This document shows positions 26,218-36,000 of a stretch of DNA of 64,000 nucleotides, in pieces. This stretch comes from Bacteroidales bacterium (GTDB taxonomy: Bacteria > Bacteroidota > Bacteroidia > Bacteroidales > UBA932), in NCBI GenBank assembly GCA_017548985.1, contig JAFYYW010000019.1:1-64000 (forward strand), written 5' to 3'. Position 1 is the stretch's first letter; each line of letters opens with the position of its first letter. A model generated the notes under the pieces. That model ran no database searches. It saw only the letters and a list, made by a program, of their open reading frames with translations, and was not told the DNA's origin. The translations under genes were made by a program, and so were the position numbers.

Positions 26218-26307
26218 ATGCCAAGCGGTAAAAAGAGAAAGAGACATAAGATGTCGACGCACAAGCGTAAAAAACGCTTGCGCAAGAACAGGCACAAGAA
26301 GAAGTAA
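26218..26307 (+). CDS. Tiny AURKAIP1/COX24-domain (mS38/bS22-like) ribosomal protein
   Basis: A 29-residue open frame, starting ATG and ending TAA, that encodes an extremely basic peptide (opening MPSGKKRKRHKMSTHKRKKR, closing RKNRHKKK). The KRKRHKMSTHKRKKRLRK core matches the AURKAIP1/COX24 domain shared with mitochondrial mS38 and with the small bS22-type proteins of bacterial 30S subunits. Short genes of this sequence type are annotated in many Bacteroidota. It lies 20 bases after the HU gene and before a strong terminator, so the two are probably co-transcribed. Ribosome binding is inferred from the family. Automated callers often miss genes this short. Confidence 0.85.
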   Translation: MPSGKKRKRHKMSTHKRKKRLRKNRHKKK

Positions 26308-26345
26308 GTCCTCTGTGTCTGCCATTTTAGCAGAACGCTAGAAGA

Positions 26346-26383
26346 AAGAGGCTGAACGGGAGACCCGGACAGCCTCTTTTCTT
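26346..26383 (+). terminator. Rho-independent terminator after HU and the small ribosomal protein
   Basis: AAGAGGCTG (26346-26354) pairs with CAGCCTCTT (26370-26378), and an inner CGGG/CCCG extends the stem. U-rich sequence TTTTCTT follows. It lies 28 bases before the RNase G start, so RNase G needs readthrough or its own promoter, which I do not see clearly. Confidence 0.85.
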
Positions 26384-26410
26384 GAGAGAGAGAACACCAT
26401 TGTTATTTCC

Positions 26411-27985
26411 ATGGAGTCTGAAGGATCAAAAGATTTGATCGTCGATGTCACATCGACTGACGTTCACATCGCGCTGATGGAAGATCATCGGCTGATTGAA
26501 CTCAACAAGGAGTCCAGCAAAGGGCACGGGTTTTCCGTAGGTGATGTCTATCTAGGGAAAGTGAAGAAGATTCTCCCCGCGCTCAATGCCGCCTTTGTCG
26601 ACATCGGAGACAAGAAGGAAGCATTCATCCACTATCTGGACCTGGGTCTCTACTTCACCTCGTTCGACGAGTTCGTGAGGAAGAGCAACCCTAACGCGGA
26701 TCTCGGGCAGCTGTTTTCCAACATAAAGGTTGGGCCGATCCTCGAGAAAGAGGGCCGTATCGAGAACGTCCTCAAGCAAGGCCAGGTAGTCGTGGTGCAA
26801 ATCGTCAAGGAACCGATCTCGACCAAAGGGTCGCGACTGACTGCGGAAATTTCATTGGCAGGACGAAACATCGTACTGATGCCCTTCGCGGAGAAGGTCA
26901 ACGTTTCCCAGAAAATCTCCTCTAAAGAGGAGAAAAGAAGGCTCGAGACACTCGTCAGGAGCATACTCCCCAAAAACTACGGGGCGATTATCCGCACGGC
27001 GGCTGAAGGAAAGAACGCCGCTGTCCTGGTAGCGGAACTGAAATCCCTCATCCAGAAATGGGAGGCTTCCTGGCAGAAAATCGCGAGAAACAAGAACATC
27101 CAGCTGCTGTTTACCGAATACAGCAAGACCACCACAATCCTCAGGGATCTCCTGAACGACTCGTTCACCAACATTTATGTCAATGACGAGAACGTCTACG
27201 AGGAGACGAAGAAATATATTTCCCTGATCTCCCCCGATCAGGAGAAAATCGTGAAGTTGTACGACGGTAAAGAGAAAATCTTCGACCATTTCGAGGTCAC
27301 AAGGCAGATCAAGAGCTCGTTCGGCAAGGTGGTGCCGATGAAGCAGGGAGCTTATCTCGTGATAGAGAGCACCGAGGCGCTCAATGTGATTGATGTCAAT
27401 AGCGGTATCCGCGCGAAGACAGCCGACCAGGAAGAGAACACATTCGAGGTCAACAAAATCGCCGCCGAGGAGATAGCCAGGCAACTTCGCCTGAGGGATA
27501 TGGGAGGAATAATAATCGTGGACTTCATAGACATGGAATCCGGCGAGCACCGCAATGAGCTCCACAGGTACATGCAGGGGCTTATGGAAGCGGACAGGGC
27601 AAAACACAATGTCCTCCCCCTCACCAAGTTTGGCCTGATGCAGATCACCCGTCAGAGGATCCGCCCCGCCACGGAGATCAACACCGCCGAGGTGTGCCCG
27701 GTATGCCACGGCACCGGGAAGATTTCCTCGAGTGTGGTGATCGATGAGCAGATAGAGCGCAATATCGCCTACTACGCGGAGCATGGGAAAAAGGCCATCA
27801 CTCTGAAGGTCAGTCCTATACTGGGTGCTTATCTGAAGCGTGGAAAAACCATGTTGTCAGACAAGTCATTCCTTGGGAAATGGAGACAGAAGTACAGATG
27901 CCGGATCAAACTCGAGGAAGTCACAGACTTCTCGGTCCTGCAAAATGAATTGTATGATGAGAAAGGGGACAGGCTAGACAACTAG
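26411..27985 (+). CDS. rng: Ribonuclease G/E
   Basis: A 524-residue endoribonuclease of the RNase E/G family, acting on rRNA precursors and mRNA. An S1 domain near 35-130 contains GDVYLGKVKKILPALNAAFVD; the catalytic DNase-I-like part holds the metal-binding aspartates D328 (VIDVNSG) and D371 (IIVDFIDM); the zinc-link CPVC is at 429-432 (CPVCHGTGK). Length matches RNase G rather than the long RNase E with its degradosome scaffold. ATG at 26411 is the first good start. It sits behind a terminator that ends the HU unit, and its stop overlaps that of convergent lnt inside a palindrome. Confidence 0.95.
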   Translation: MESEGSKDLIVDVTSTDVHIALMEDHRLIELNKESSKGHGFSVGDVYLGKVKKILPALNAAFVDIGDKKEAFIHYLDLGLYFTSFDEFVRKSNPNADLGQLFSNIKVGPILEKEGRIENVLKQGQVVVVQIVKEPISTKGSRLTAEISLAGRNIVLMPFAEKVNVSQKISSKEEKRRLETLVRSILPKNYGAIIRTAAEGKNAAVLVAELKSLIQKWEASWQKIARNKNIQLLFTEYSKTTTILRDLLNDSFTNIYVNDENVYEETKKYISLISPDQEKIVKLYDGKEKIFDHFEVTRQIKSSFGKVVPMKQGAYLVIESTEALNVIDVNSGIRAKTADQEENTFEVNKIAAEEIARQLRLRDMGGIIIVDFIDMESGEHRNELHRYMQGLMEADRAKHNVLPLTKFGLMQITRQRIRPATEINTAEVCPVCHGTGKISSSVVIDEQIERNIAYYAEHGKKAITLKVSPILGAYLKRGKTMLSDKSFLGKWRQKYRCRIKLEEVTDFSVLQNELYDEKGDRLDN

Positions 27986-28000
27986 GCCTGTCCTTTTTTA
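27967..28000 (+). terminator. Terminator hairpin spanning the rng and lnt stop codons
   Basis: GGACAGGC (27967-27974) pairs with GCCTGTCC (27986-27993), with TAG/CTA pairing inside, followed by TTTTTT on the plus strand. The stop codons of both convergent genes (CTAG, 27982-27985) lie in the hairpin. Confidence 0.8.
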
Positions 28001-29568
28001 TTTGTCAAACGGCGGACGATGGTGCCGAGAAGGATGAGGATGAACATGAGAAGGCATATCCTTCCGACAAAGTCTCCATGACGGACAAAAAACGTCTCCT
28101 CATCTGACAGTCCTACCTTCCCGCTCAAAGTGGCCGGTTCCCACCAAGAAGTCTCCTTGATGATCTTACCGGTAGGATCAATTATAGCGGATATTCCGGT
28201 ATTGCCACAACGGGCTATCCATCGGCGGGTCTCGATAGCCCGCAAGGACGCGTATGAAAGGTGCTGCCTGTAGCCTGGAGTGTCTCCCCACCACGCGTCA
28301 TTGGTTATGATGGTCATCAATTTCGCCCCGTCGCGGATATAATCAGCGCAGAATTCGCCGTAGACGGACTCATAACAGATCGCGCATCCGATCTTAATAC
28401 CGTTGAACACCAGGTTGGCCGCCTTCCCATTTCCAACGCATCTGCCCATCACACCTCCAAGCTTATCATCTATTGGCCGGAAGAATGCCGGATAAGGTGT
28501 CATCTCCACCCCGACGACGAGTTTATTCTTATGGTAAGTCTGGATGTCTCCCTCGCTTCTCATCATCAGGGCGGTGTTATGGGACTCCACCCAATTGCCA
28601 TTATTCAGTTGCCTGGCAGTCTGAGAGGGACGATATGGGCTGTTGATATATTCCCAGGTGGATGCCCCGAAAAGAAGACCTGCCATCGGCCTGGAGGACA
28701 AGTACTTCCGGAGCGTCTGGACTGTCGGGCTGGACGGTATCCCGTTCATGATGATGTCGCTTGTGAAAGTCTCCGGGGCGATCAACAGAACCGTGCTGTC
28801 CTTGGGGGCGTTCTCCAACAAACCGACTAAAACTTTGTTCTGGTCTTCCTGCGTCAGTCCCCCATGCTTCCCATAGACATCGATATTGGGTTGCGCGATA
28901 AAGACATCCAGTTCCCCGTCAGACGGCTCGGGTCTCAGGAACAATGAGACTGTTGGAGGGGCGAGGAACAACAATAACGCGCCTATGACCGACGCGGCTC
29001 TCGCCTTGGCATTGAACTCTTTCCATTTTCCGCTCCTCAACGACATCAGGATTCCGAATACGGACAGGTTACAGGCCCAGATCCACAGAGAGCCGCCAAG
29101 AGTACCTGTAAACTCGTACCATTGGATCCAATTGGTTGTCCTGGCGAAAGAATTGCCCAGGACCAGCCATGGCCAGCTGATTTGTGCCCAAGTCAGGTAC
29201 CAGCGCTCCCACGCTATCCAGGCGAAAGCCAGGAAAAGGAAAGGCAAGACACCTTGGAGATGTTTCCTGCTCCACCTGAACAAGCCGAACACAAGAGACA
29301 TCTGGAAGGCGTTAGCGACACATGCGAATATCCCTCCACCGACAGTCGCGTTGCAGACCCAGAAAGTGGTGGCGGCGTTCCACAGGAGGAAGCACAGGTA
29401 ATGCCACCAGCAGAATCCTTTCATCTTGGTCTCCCGGGCCACCGTCTCCGCGAAAAGCAGCGGGACGAAAGCCACCAAGGAGATGTAACCTGTCCCAGGC
29501 ACAAGGAAGGGAACGCTTAGCAGGACAGATGATAACAGGATCAGCGGGAATATGGTCTTTTTGGACAT
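27982..29568 (-). CDS. lnt: Apolipoprotein N-acyltransferase
   Basis: Lnt adds the third acyl chain to lipoproteins in the inner membrane. 528 residues from the ATG at 29568 (MSKKTIFPLILLSS), preferred over a start 12 codons earlier that would enter the upstream gene. About six or seven membrane helices occupy residues 1-200 and one lies at the C-terminus; between them is a nitrilase-like domain with the expected triad: Glu in LIAPETFT, Lys in TYHKNKLVVGVEMTPY, Cys in CAICYESVYGEFC. It is last in the DUF4783-DUF5686-lnt envelope unit and convergent with rng (4-base overlap). Confidence 0.93.
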   Translation of the reverse strand: MSKKTIFPLILLSSVLLSVPFLVPGTGYISLVAFVPLLFAETVARETKMKGFCWWHYLCFLLWNAATTFWVCNATVGGGIFACVANAFQMSLVFGLFRWSRKHLQGVLPFLFLAFAWIAWERWYLTWAQISWPWLVLGNSFARTTNWIQWYEFTGTLGGSLWIWACNLSVFGILMSLRSGKWKEFNAKARAASVIGALLLFLAPPTVSLFLRPEPSDGELDVFIAQPNIDVYGKHGGLTQEDQNKVLVGLLENAPKDSTVLLIAPETFTSDIIMNGIPSSPTVQTLRKYLSSRPMAGLLFGASTWEYINSPYRPSQTARQLNNGNWVESHNTALMMRSEGDIQTYHKNKLVVGVEMTPYPAFFRPIDDKLGGVMGRCVGNGKAANLVFNGIKIGCAICYESVYGEFCADYIRDGAKLMTIITNDAWWGDTPGYRQHLSYASLRAIETRRWIARCGNTGISAIIDPTGKIIKETSWWEPATLSGKVGLSDEETFFVRHGDFVGRICLLMFILILLGTIVRRLTNKKGQA

Positions 29569-29587
29569 ATCTGCGGAAGTTAATGGA

Positions 29588-32101
29588 TCAGAGATTGAAT
29601 TCAAAGCCTAAGTTGACCACGAACCGGTTAGGATGAGGGACACTGACCCCGTCGACAATCTTGTCCCGGTGGGTCAGCCTCCACACCGCGTCAACTCTCA
29701 TGATTTTGAATATGTTGGACAGACCGACGCCAGCCTCAACATAGGGAGTGTCCAACTTGTTCATACCTGCGGGGAACACCATATCGGCGCCAAAGGCGGG
29801 ATCTCCGAGAATACCGTTATTCTCATCCCTCAGGGTGCCGTAAGCCGCCCTCACCAGGACGATCTCACGGAGTTTGAGTTTCTTGATCAACGGGATCTTC
29901 CCAAGGAAAAAGCCTCTGAAATCATGCTCCCAGAAGAGGGTTGCCCAGGTGTCGGAAGCGAACTCATAATAGTCCATGCACGAGAACGCTCTTCTCTTGA
30001 TACGGTAACTCTCATTTCCCTCATAAATCTTCAGCAAGGGATAAGGGACCTTTCCAACGATAGTGCCGGCGTTCAAGGTGATGTTGGAGGAACCTAACGG
30101 AGCGGTGAGCAGGGTATACTGCAATCGGGCCTCAGGACGGAAAAAAGTGTATTCGTTCCGTCCCACACCTTCCATGGCCGCAGCCATGTTGAGCGTCAAC
30201 ACCGGATATGCGGAGAACACATAGTGCTTGTCGAAGACTCCTCTGGTGACAATCTCATCCTTGGAGAAACGCAGCTGCAGCAAAGCCTGGTCAAAGGCGA
30301 CTGACTTATATGGAGTACCATCCGGGCGTACCATCGGGACGACACCGCTCGGGAATATCTCACGCATCTGAAATCCCGTGGTCATGTTGAAGCCTTGGGT
30401 CCACTCATGCTGGTAGCTGAAAGACAAGTCATCGATTATGCTCATCTTCCGACCTCCCTTCTTTGCCAAGATGGATGTGACCACATCTCCGTTACCGAAC
30501 CCGAATGCTCCCGCTCCGAGCGGAAGCATGTCATGCTTATACGATAAGACCAGCTTGCGCTGCGGCAGATTGCCTAGAATAAACTCAGTCGAAACTCCTC
30601 CTTTCCACATCTCGTCCTTGAAACCATAGGCCCCGTAACCCATCAGGCGGAACTTCCGGCTGAGATCCTTGGTCGTCCTGAAGCCTAACTGCAACCTTGT
30701 TCCCTCAAGATCATTGAAACTGAACATTGAGTCATAAGGTCCAAACCCGACATACTTGAAATTGAAGAAGCCGGTGGAGAACATGTCCACAGTCTTCTCG
30801 GCGAATTTGTACAAGGACACATTCTTCACGGAATCCACCATGTTGTAGATCCCTTGCTCCTTCTCACTCAGAGGATATGGACGTATCGAGGTCCAATAAG
30901 CCTCGTCATCATTCAAGACATCGTTATGCATCAGCACCGGCGCCTTTGTGTCCAGTATCCCCAGGATCTGGCTCTCCGAGAAAGAAGGGTCGAAATAATC
31001 TATCTGCCTGTTGGCCATGAAAGCGATCTCCTTGGAGCCGACCAGAGTCATGGCGGCGTCAACATATATCCTGTCTTGCTTATAGAACCACGTGGAATCA
31101 GGAAGTAGTTGATTATCAACATCAATCACCAGCTTTCTAACCCAGTTTACTCCAGATGAGCTATTAAGGGTGGCCCGCACAGACCTGATAGCGAGATCCT
31201 TCGCGTCAATCAGCATCTCACCGTCGAATGCCGGTGATGACGCCCACTTGGAAGGACTGAACCTCAACCTGTAGGTCTCACGTCCGTCAACGGCGAGACT
31301 GTCCACAAGATAATAGTCGTAGAACAAAGAACCGTTGTCGGCCAGAGGGGAAGGGATCTCCACCTGGAATATATTCAGGTAATTCTCGTAAAAATTAGCT
31401 TTTATATACAGGCCACCGGTGAACTGGGCGACTGTTTTCTCCTCTTGAATACCAGAGATACGGCTTGACTCTATGACCTCCTTCTTCAGTTCCGGACTGC
31501 GGGAATGATAATAGTGCGACTTGGACTCGGAGATCATCACCGGAAGATAGGGCTGCCCGGAAAGCAAAGAAGTGTCCACATATTCGTAAACGAAATGGAA
31601 ACTCCGAGGGAGGAATTTCTCCACCATCCCGGGATTGACCAAGTCCAGCTCATTCCTGCTGTATATCTCACAGTCATATTGTGCGCGGCGTTCGGGATTG
31701 TTTTGGTTTTTAGCCTCTTTGATACGTCCCAGAAGGGATTTCACGTATCTGTCATCCGCTTTGATATAAGCCGGATCAAGGACATCTTCGAAAGGCTTCA
31801 GACGGAAATAGACCGTATTGAACCGTTTAGGCGCGATGACAGTCTCCGAAGGGAAGTATCCCATACGGCTGACCGAGATGACAGACAAGGAATCCTCCCG
31901 AGTCTCCAAAGCGAACCAACCATCCGTGTCAGTAGTCGCTCCAACAGTAGAACCCTTGAAAAAGACTCCGACATACGGAATCCCCTCACCCGTCGACTCA
32001 TCAATGACACGACCGCGAACTTTCGTGGATTGGGCGAAAGACTCTGGGAGTGACAGCAATAGAAGGAGAGCCGCCGTCAAGATGGATTTGAATAGTCTCA
32101 T
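29588..32101 (-). CDS. DUF5686-family outer membrane protein
   Basis: 837 residues with a signal peptide (MRLFKSILTAALLLLLSLPE, cleaved after SFA). A carboxypeptidase-D-like regulatory domain follows (VRGRVIDESTGEGIPYVGVFF, about 28-105), then a long beta-rich region of the DUF5686 family ending in an outer-membrane-type final strand (NRFVVNLGFEFNL, terminal aromatic). A beta-barrel in the outer membrane is likely, but unlike SusC there is no TonB plug. The role of the family is not known to me. It overlaps the DUF4783 gene by four bases and lies 19 bases before lnt, an envelope-biogenesis context. Confidence 0.82.
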   Translation of the reverse strand: MRLFKSILTAALLLLLSLPESFAQSTKVRGRVIDESTGEGIPYVGVFFKGSTVGATTDTDGWFALETREDSLSVISVSRMGYFPSETVIAPKRFNTVYFRLKPFEDVLDPAYIKADDRYVKSLLGRIKEAKNQNNPERRAQYDCEIYSRNELDLVNPGMVEKFLPRSFHFVYEYVDTSLLSGQPYLPVMISESKSHYYHSRSPELKKEVIESSRISGIQEEKTVAQFTGGLYIKANFYENYLNIFQVEIPSPLADNGSLFYDYYLVDSLAVDGRETYRLRFSPSKWASSPAFDGEMLIDAKDLAIRSVRATLNSSSGVNWVRKLVIDVDNQLLPDSTWFYKQDRIYVDAAMTLVGSKEIAFMANRQIDYFDPSFSESQILGILDTKAPVLMHNDVLNDDEAYWTSIRPYPLSEKEQGIYNMVDSVKNVSLYKFAEKTVDMFSTGFFNFKYVGFGPYDSMFSFNDLEGTRLQLGFRTTKDLSRKFRLMGYGAYGFKDEMWKGGVSTEFILGNLPQRKLVLSYKHDMLPLGAGAFGFGNGDVVTSILAKKGGRKMSIIDDLSFSYQHEWTQGFNMTTGFQMREIFPSGVVPMVRPDGTPYKSVAFDQALLQLRFSKDEIVTRGVFDKHYVFSAYPVLTLNMAAAMEGVGRNEYTFFRPEARLQYTLLTAPLGSSNITLNAGTIVGKVPYPLLKIYEGNESYRIKRRAFSCMDYYEFASDTWATLFWEHDFRGFFLGKIPLIKKLKLREIVLVRAAYGTLRDENNGILGDPAFGADMVFPAGMNKLDTPYVEAGVGLSNIFKIMRVDAVWRLTHRDKIVDGVSVPHPNRFVVNLGFEFNL

Positions 32102-32502
32102 CTGATCCGGTCGATCTTGAGCTGCTGGATCACATAGCGGTCCTTGCTCTTGCTCACGAATATAGTGACCTCAAACAACTCTCCTCCGGCGTTGAGATAG
32201 CCCAGCGCGTATTTCGTGTTGGACCTGGAGGCCGTGTGATTGATCTCGAAGGATCTTGGCGTATGAGACGAGAAGAATGTCTTGAGAATCTGCTTCGCCT
32301 GGTTCTTGCTCGAATCGTTGGTCGAGGACATTATGGATATCTCCAGATTGTCAGAGAACCATGCCGACAGGCTCTCGGCGTCCCCATTGGCCAGATACTT
32401 GGAAATGGGCACGAAAACATCATAGCTGTCGCCAGCCGCCTTAGCGGTAAGGCACAGCACCAACGCCGCAAGAGCGAGGAATAACTTGGCTTGTATCCTC
32501 AT
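32098..32502 (-). CDS. DUF4783-family exported protein
   Basis: 134 residues with a signal peptide (MRIQAKLFLALAALVLCLTA, then KAA). The mature part resembles the small NTF2-like fold of DUF4783: ISKYLANGDAESLSAWFSDN near 33-52 and a beta-rich C-terminus YALGYLNAGGELFEVTIFV near 92-110. It is found in Bacteroidota beside DUF5686-type genes. No function is known to me. It is first in the unit and divergent from rlmH across a 51-base gap. Confidence 0.8.
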   Translation of the reverse strand: MRIQAKLFLALAALVLCLTAKAAGDSYDVFVPISKYLANGDAESLSAWFSDNLEISIMSSTNDSSKNQAKQILKTFFSSHTPRSFEINHTASRSNTKYALGYLNAGGELFEVTIFVSKSKDRYVIQQLKIDRIR

Positions 32503-32512
32503 AACACCCTTA

Positions 32513-32547
32513 TTTGTTGCAAATACCGAGCCACTTTCTTATTTTTG
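32513..32547 (+). promoter_or_regulatory. rlmH promoter with very short leader
   Basis: TATTTTTG (32540-32547) matches TAnnTTTG. GTTG (32516-32519) lies 20 bases upstream. The start codon at 32554 is only six bases after the -7 element, so the transcript may be leaderless. TATTTGTTGCAAATA (32511-32525) is a 6-3-6 palindrome covering the -33 region. Confidence 0.55.
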
Positions 32548-32553
32548 CAATTG

Positions 32554-33027
32554 ATGAAGATTTGCTTGCTGACTGTCGGGAAAACCGACTCCGGATGGGT
32601 TCGGGAAGGCCTGGAGACCTATGCTTCCAGACTAAAGCGTTATGTTCCCTTCACGGTGACCGAGATTCCCGATCTGAAGAACGCCGCGTCGCTTTCCAAG
32701 GAGCAAGTGAAGGAAAAGGAGGGAGAGGCCATACTCGGGAATATAGGTCCCCGGGACACCGTGATCCTTCTTGACGAGAGAGGCAAGGAATACACCTCCA
32801 TCGAGTTCGCGAAGGAGATCGGGCGTATGATGGTGTCCGGTGGCAAAAATATTGTATTCGTGATTGGTGGCGCTTTCGGTTTCTCGGACGCGGTCTATGC
32901 CAGGTGTGACGGCAAGGTTTCCTTGTCGAAGATGACTTTCACCCACCAGATGGTCAGGGCCGTGTTCGCCGAGCAACTGTACCGGGCGTTCACGATTATA
33001 AAGGGAGAGCCTTATCACCACGAATGA
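32554..33027 (+). CDS. rlmH: 23S rRNA (pseudouridine1915-N3)-methyltransferase RlmH
   Basis: RlmH methylates pseudouridine 1915 in helix 69 of 23S rRNA. 157 residues from the ATG at 32554 (MKICLLTVGKTDSG); the reading frame is open further upstream but would overlap the promoter. SPOUT-fold signatures are present: LLDERGKEYTSIEFAKEI near 73-90, NIVFVIGGAFGFSDAVYARC near 101-120 (the knot), LSKMTFTHQMVRAVFAEQLYRA near 126-147 and the terminal EPYHHE. Its stop overlaps the histidine kinase ATG by four bases. Confidence 0.96.
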   Translation: MKICLLTVGKTDSGWVREGLETYASRLKRYVPFTVTEIPDLKNAASLSKEQVKEKEGEAILGNIGPRDTVILLDERGKEYTSIEFAKEIGRMMVSGGKNIVFVIGGAFGFSDAVYARCDGKVSLSKMTFTHQMVRAVFAEQLYRAFTIIKGEPYHHE

Positions 33028-36000
33028 GAGGACTGAAGTCAAATATCTGGAGATATCTCTTATGGATCATGGCAGCCGCCGTGGTCTTGTTGGTCGTTTT
33101 CCTCGCGTTCCGCCCCTCACCCGCTGACACTATAAAAGCGGCGCAACGTACCGAGAAAGCCCTCGGCAAGAGAATGGCAGCGCTCGATAGTTATATTGAA
33201 AGCGCTCTGGCCGAAGGAGATATCTGGATCGGGAGTTTGGGGCTTCCCGATGACATGGTCATTTACCGTTACATCGAGGACACTCTGCAGTCCTGGTGCA
33301 ACCAGTTCCCTGTCAGGAATGATGACATCACCGGCAAACTGGTGATACAGAGGCTCTCAAGGCCCCGGGAAAACATCTCATCCCCTCTGGCTGAGGTACG
33401 TGACGAGCCCTCGTTCGTCAATTATGGGTTGAGATGGTATCTCATCAAATCCGCGTCAAGAGGGTCAGTCAAGGTTATAGCCGGCCTTGAGATCATGGAC
33501 AACATGGCTGAGGAAGTCTCCAATGGAGTCAATCCGAAACTCGACCCCGGCAATGGTTATTCCATAGTCCCCCTTTCAGAGAATGGAGGCTCCCTCGTGA
33601 GTTTAGGGGGAACACCTGTTTTCAAGGTCGTGTCCGAATCTATCACAGGACAGGGACCGTTCACGAGTCCCGCCCTTTTCTCAAAGCTGTTCTCCCCGAC
33701 AATATACGCGGACGGAAAGGTTTTCAACTCCCTGGGAGCGCTTCTGATCGTATCGCTGATCATTTTCCTCGGGATCTGTCTGCTATTCTCTTTGAGGAAA
33801 AGGATTTACAATGGAATCCTTTCCAAAAAAAGATATAAGGCATGGATGGCCATATACATGGTCTGCCTGGCCATACTCCTGGCCGGAGTCCTGCTATATA
33901 TACATTTCGTTTTCAGGAGTGTCATCTATAACTCCAGCATCACTCTCGAGCTTTACAAACTCAATGACCTGAGCGTATACAGCCTTCTCATATATCTGAC
34001 CTTGATAGCCTTGATGGTCGCCGCTCCGCTTCTCGGAGTGATGATCGCCGCTCCTTTGAAAGATCTCACCGGCCTGAAGACTGATCCGGCATCCAGGACA
34101 TCCAGGGCCATTCTGTCCATCATATTCGGAGCCTACCTTGTCACGATGGCCGGCATCCTCGGATTCAACAAGGAAAGAGACCGGATCAATGTCCTCGCCA
34201 ACAGGCTGTCGATGGACAGGAATATCAGTCTGGAGCTCCAGCTTCGACTGATGGAAGACAAGATCTCGTCTGACCAGCTGATCGCCTCCCTTGCCTCGAT
34301 CCCCAACAGCAACAGCATAATCGTCAACAGGATCGTGGAGAGTTATATGGTGGGTCTCTCGCAGGACAATGACGTGATAGTCGAGTTGTTCCCCGAGAAC
34401 GAGCAGAACCCCACCGCCATAGCATACTTCACCAGGATGGTGTCAGGAGGTATCCCGATCGCTGACGGAACCCGGTTCCGCTTCTGGAGGGATACTGGCG
34501 GAAATAGTTTCTACACAGGTAATTTCGCATATTACAGCAAATCCAGTGGGGTAACCATGATGCTTCTGACCGTCTCTCCCAAGTCGAACCGGGAGGACAG
34601 GGGTTACGCCAGGATACTGGGGTACTCCGCCCCTGGTGATGTGATCCTGCCGGCAAGATATTCCTATGCGAAATATTCCTCGGATATTCTCGTGTCCTAC
34701 AAAGGCAATTACGCCTACTCCACAAGGCTTGACGATGAACGGAAAACGGAATTGCTCGGAGCGGCCGGAGGATTTCTACGGTCGGGAGGATACATCCATT
34801 TCATCAACAGCGTCTCGGACGAGGACATTATTCTTTTATCACGAGAGAAGATAGAGGATTTCTATTATTTCGTGGCCTTCCTGTTCCTGACCTTGATCTT
34901 GTATTTCTGCCTGAGCATACCAGTGGCGTTCAGGAACCGTCAGAAAGTCCGGGAGAAAAACTACTTCAAGTCCAGGTTCAACGCTTCTATGATGGTGGCG
35001 CTGGTGATGACACTTATCGCCCTGGCGACCGTAAGCGTCTTGTTCGTCTACAGGAGAAACAACGCCAATCTGAAATATTCGATGGCGGAGAAAACGAACT
35101 CCATCCAGACCCTGCTTGAGGCCAGATGCCGTTTCGCCCAAGATTACACGGATTGGAATACCCAGGAGGCGGCCGCGGCCCTCGAGGATGTCAGCAACAC
35201 GATGAAATGCGACATCAGCCTGTATACGACCGGAGGCAAGGAATTCCGTTCCACCACCCCGGAAGTGTTCGAAAGCCTGTTGCTGGGCGCCAGGATAAAC
35301 CAGGACGCCTTCGAAAACATTATATACAAGAACCGCCGGTACTATATCGGGAAGGAACATATCGGTTCCGAAGAAACCTATTTCCTATACGCTCCCGTAT
35401 TCAACAGCCAGGGGAAGATGATCGCCATAATGGGGTCGCCTTACACTGATGAGAGTTTCGACTTCAAGTCGGAGGCCGTCCTTCACTCGATCACCGTCGT
35501 GATTGTCTTCCTTATTCTCCTGCTCCTTGCCAGGCTGCTTATGGAAAGGGCTGTGGAGAAGATGTTCAAGCCAATAACGGAAGTCGGGCGGAAGATGAAC
35601 GAGGTAGACATCAACAACCTGGAATACATCGTATACGAGAGAGACGACGAGGTGTCCACCTTGGTCCGGGCTTATAACCTCATGGTCCATGACCTTTACA
35701 ACTCCACAAAACAGCTGACGCAAGCGGAAAGAGACAAGGCCTGGGCGACTATGGCCCGTCAAGTGGCTCATGAGATCAAGAACCCCCTGACACCTATCAA
35801 ACTCCAGATACAGAGGTTGATAAGGATGAAGAGCAAAGGTGACCCGTCTTGGTCCGACAGGTTCGATGAGATCTCAAAGGAAGTCCTCAACCAGATTGAT
35901 CTGTTAGCCGACACCGCCAACGAGTTCTCCACTTTCGCTAAATTGTACACCGAGGAACCGGTCGAGATAGACCTTGACAAGATGCTCAAGGAGCAAGTCG

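Noticed and set aside
26852..27784. 310-codon minus-strand open frame
   Set aside because: It is antisense to rng, whose catalytic aspartates and zinc-link are conserved; a shadow frame.
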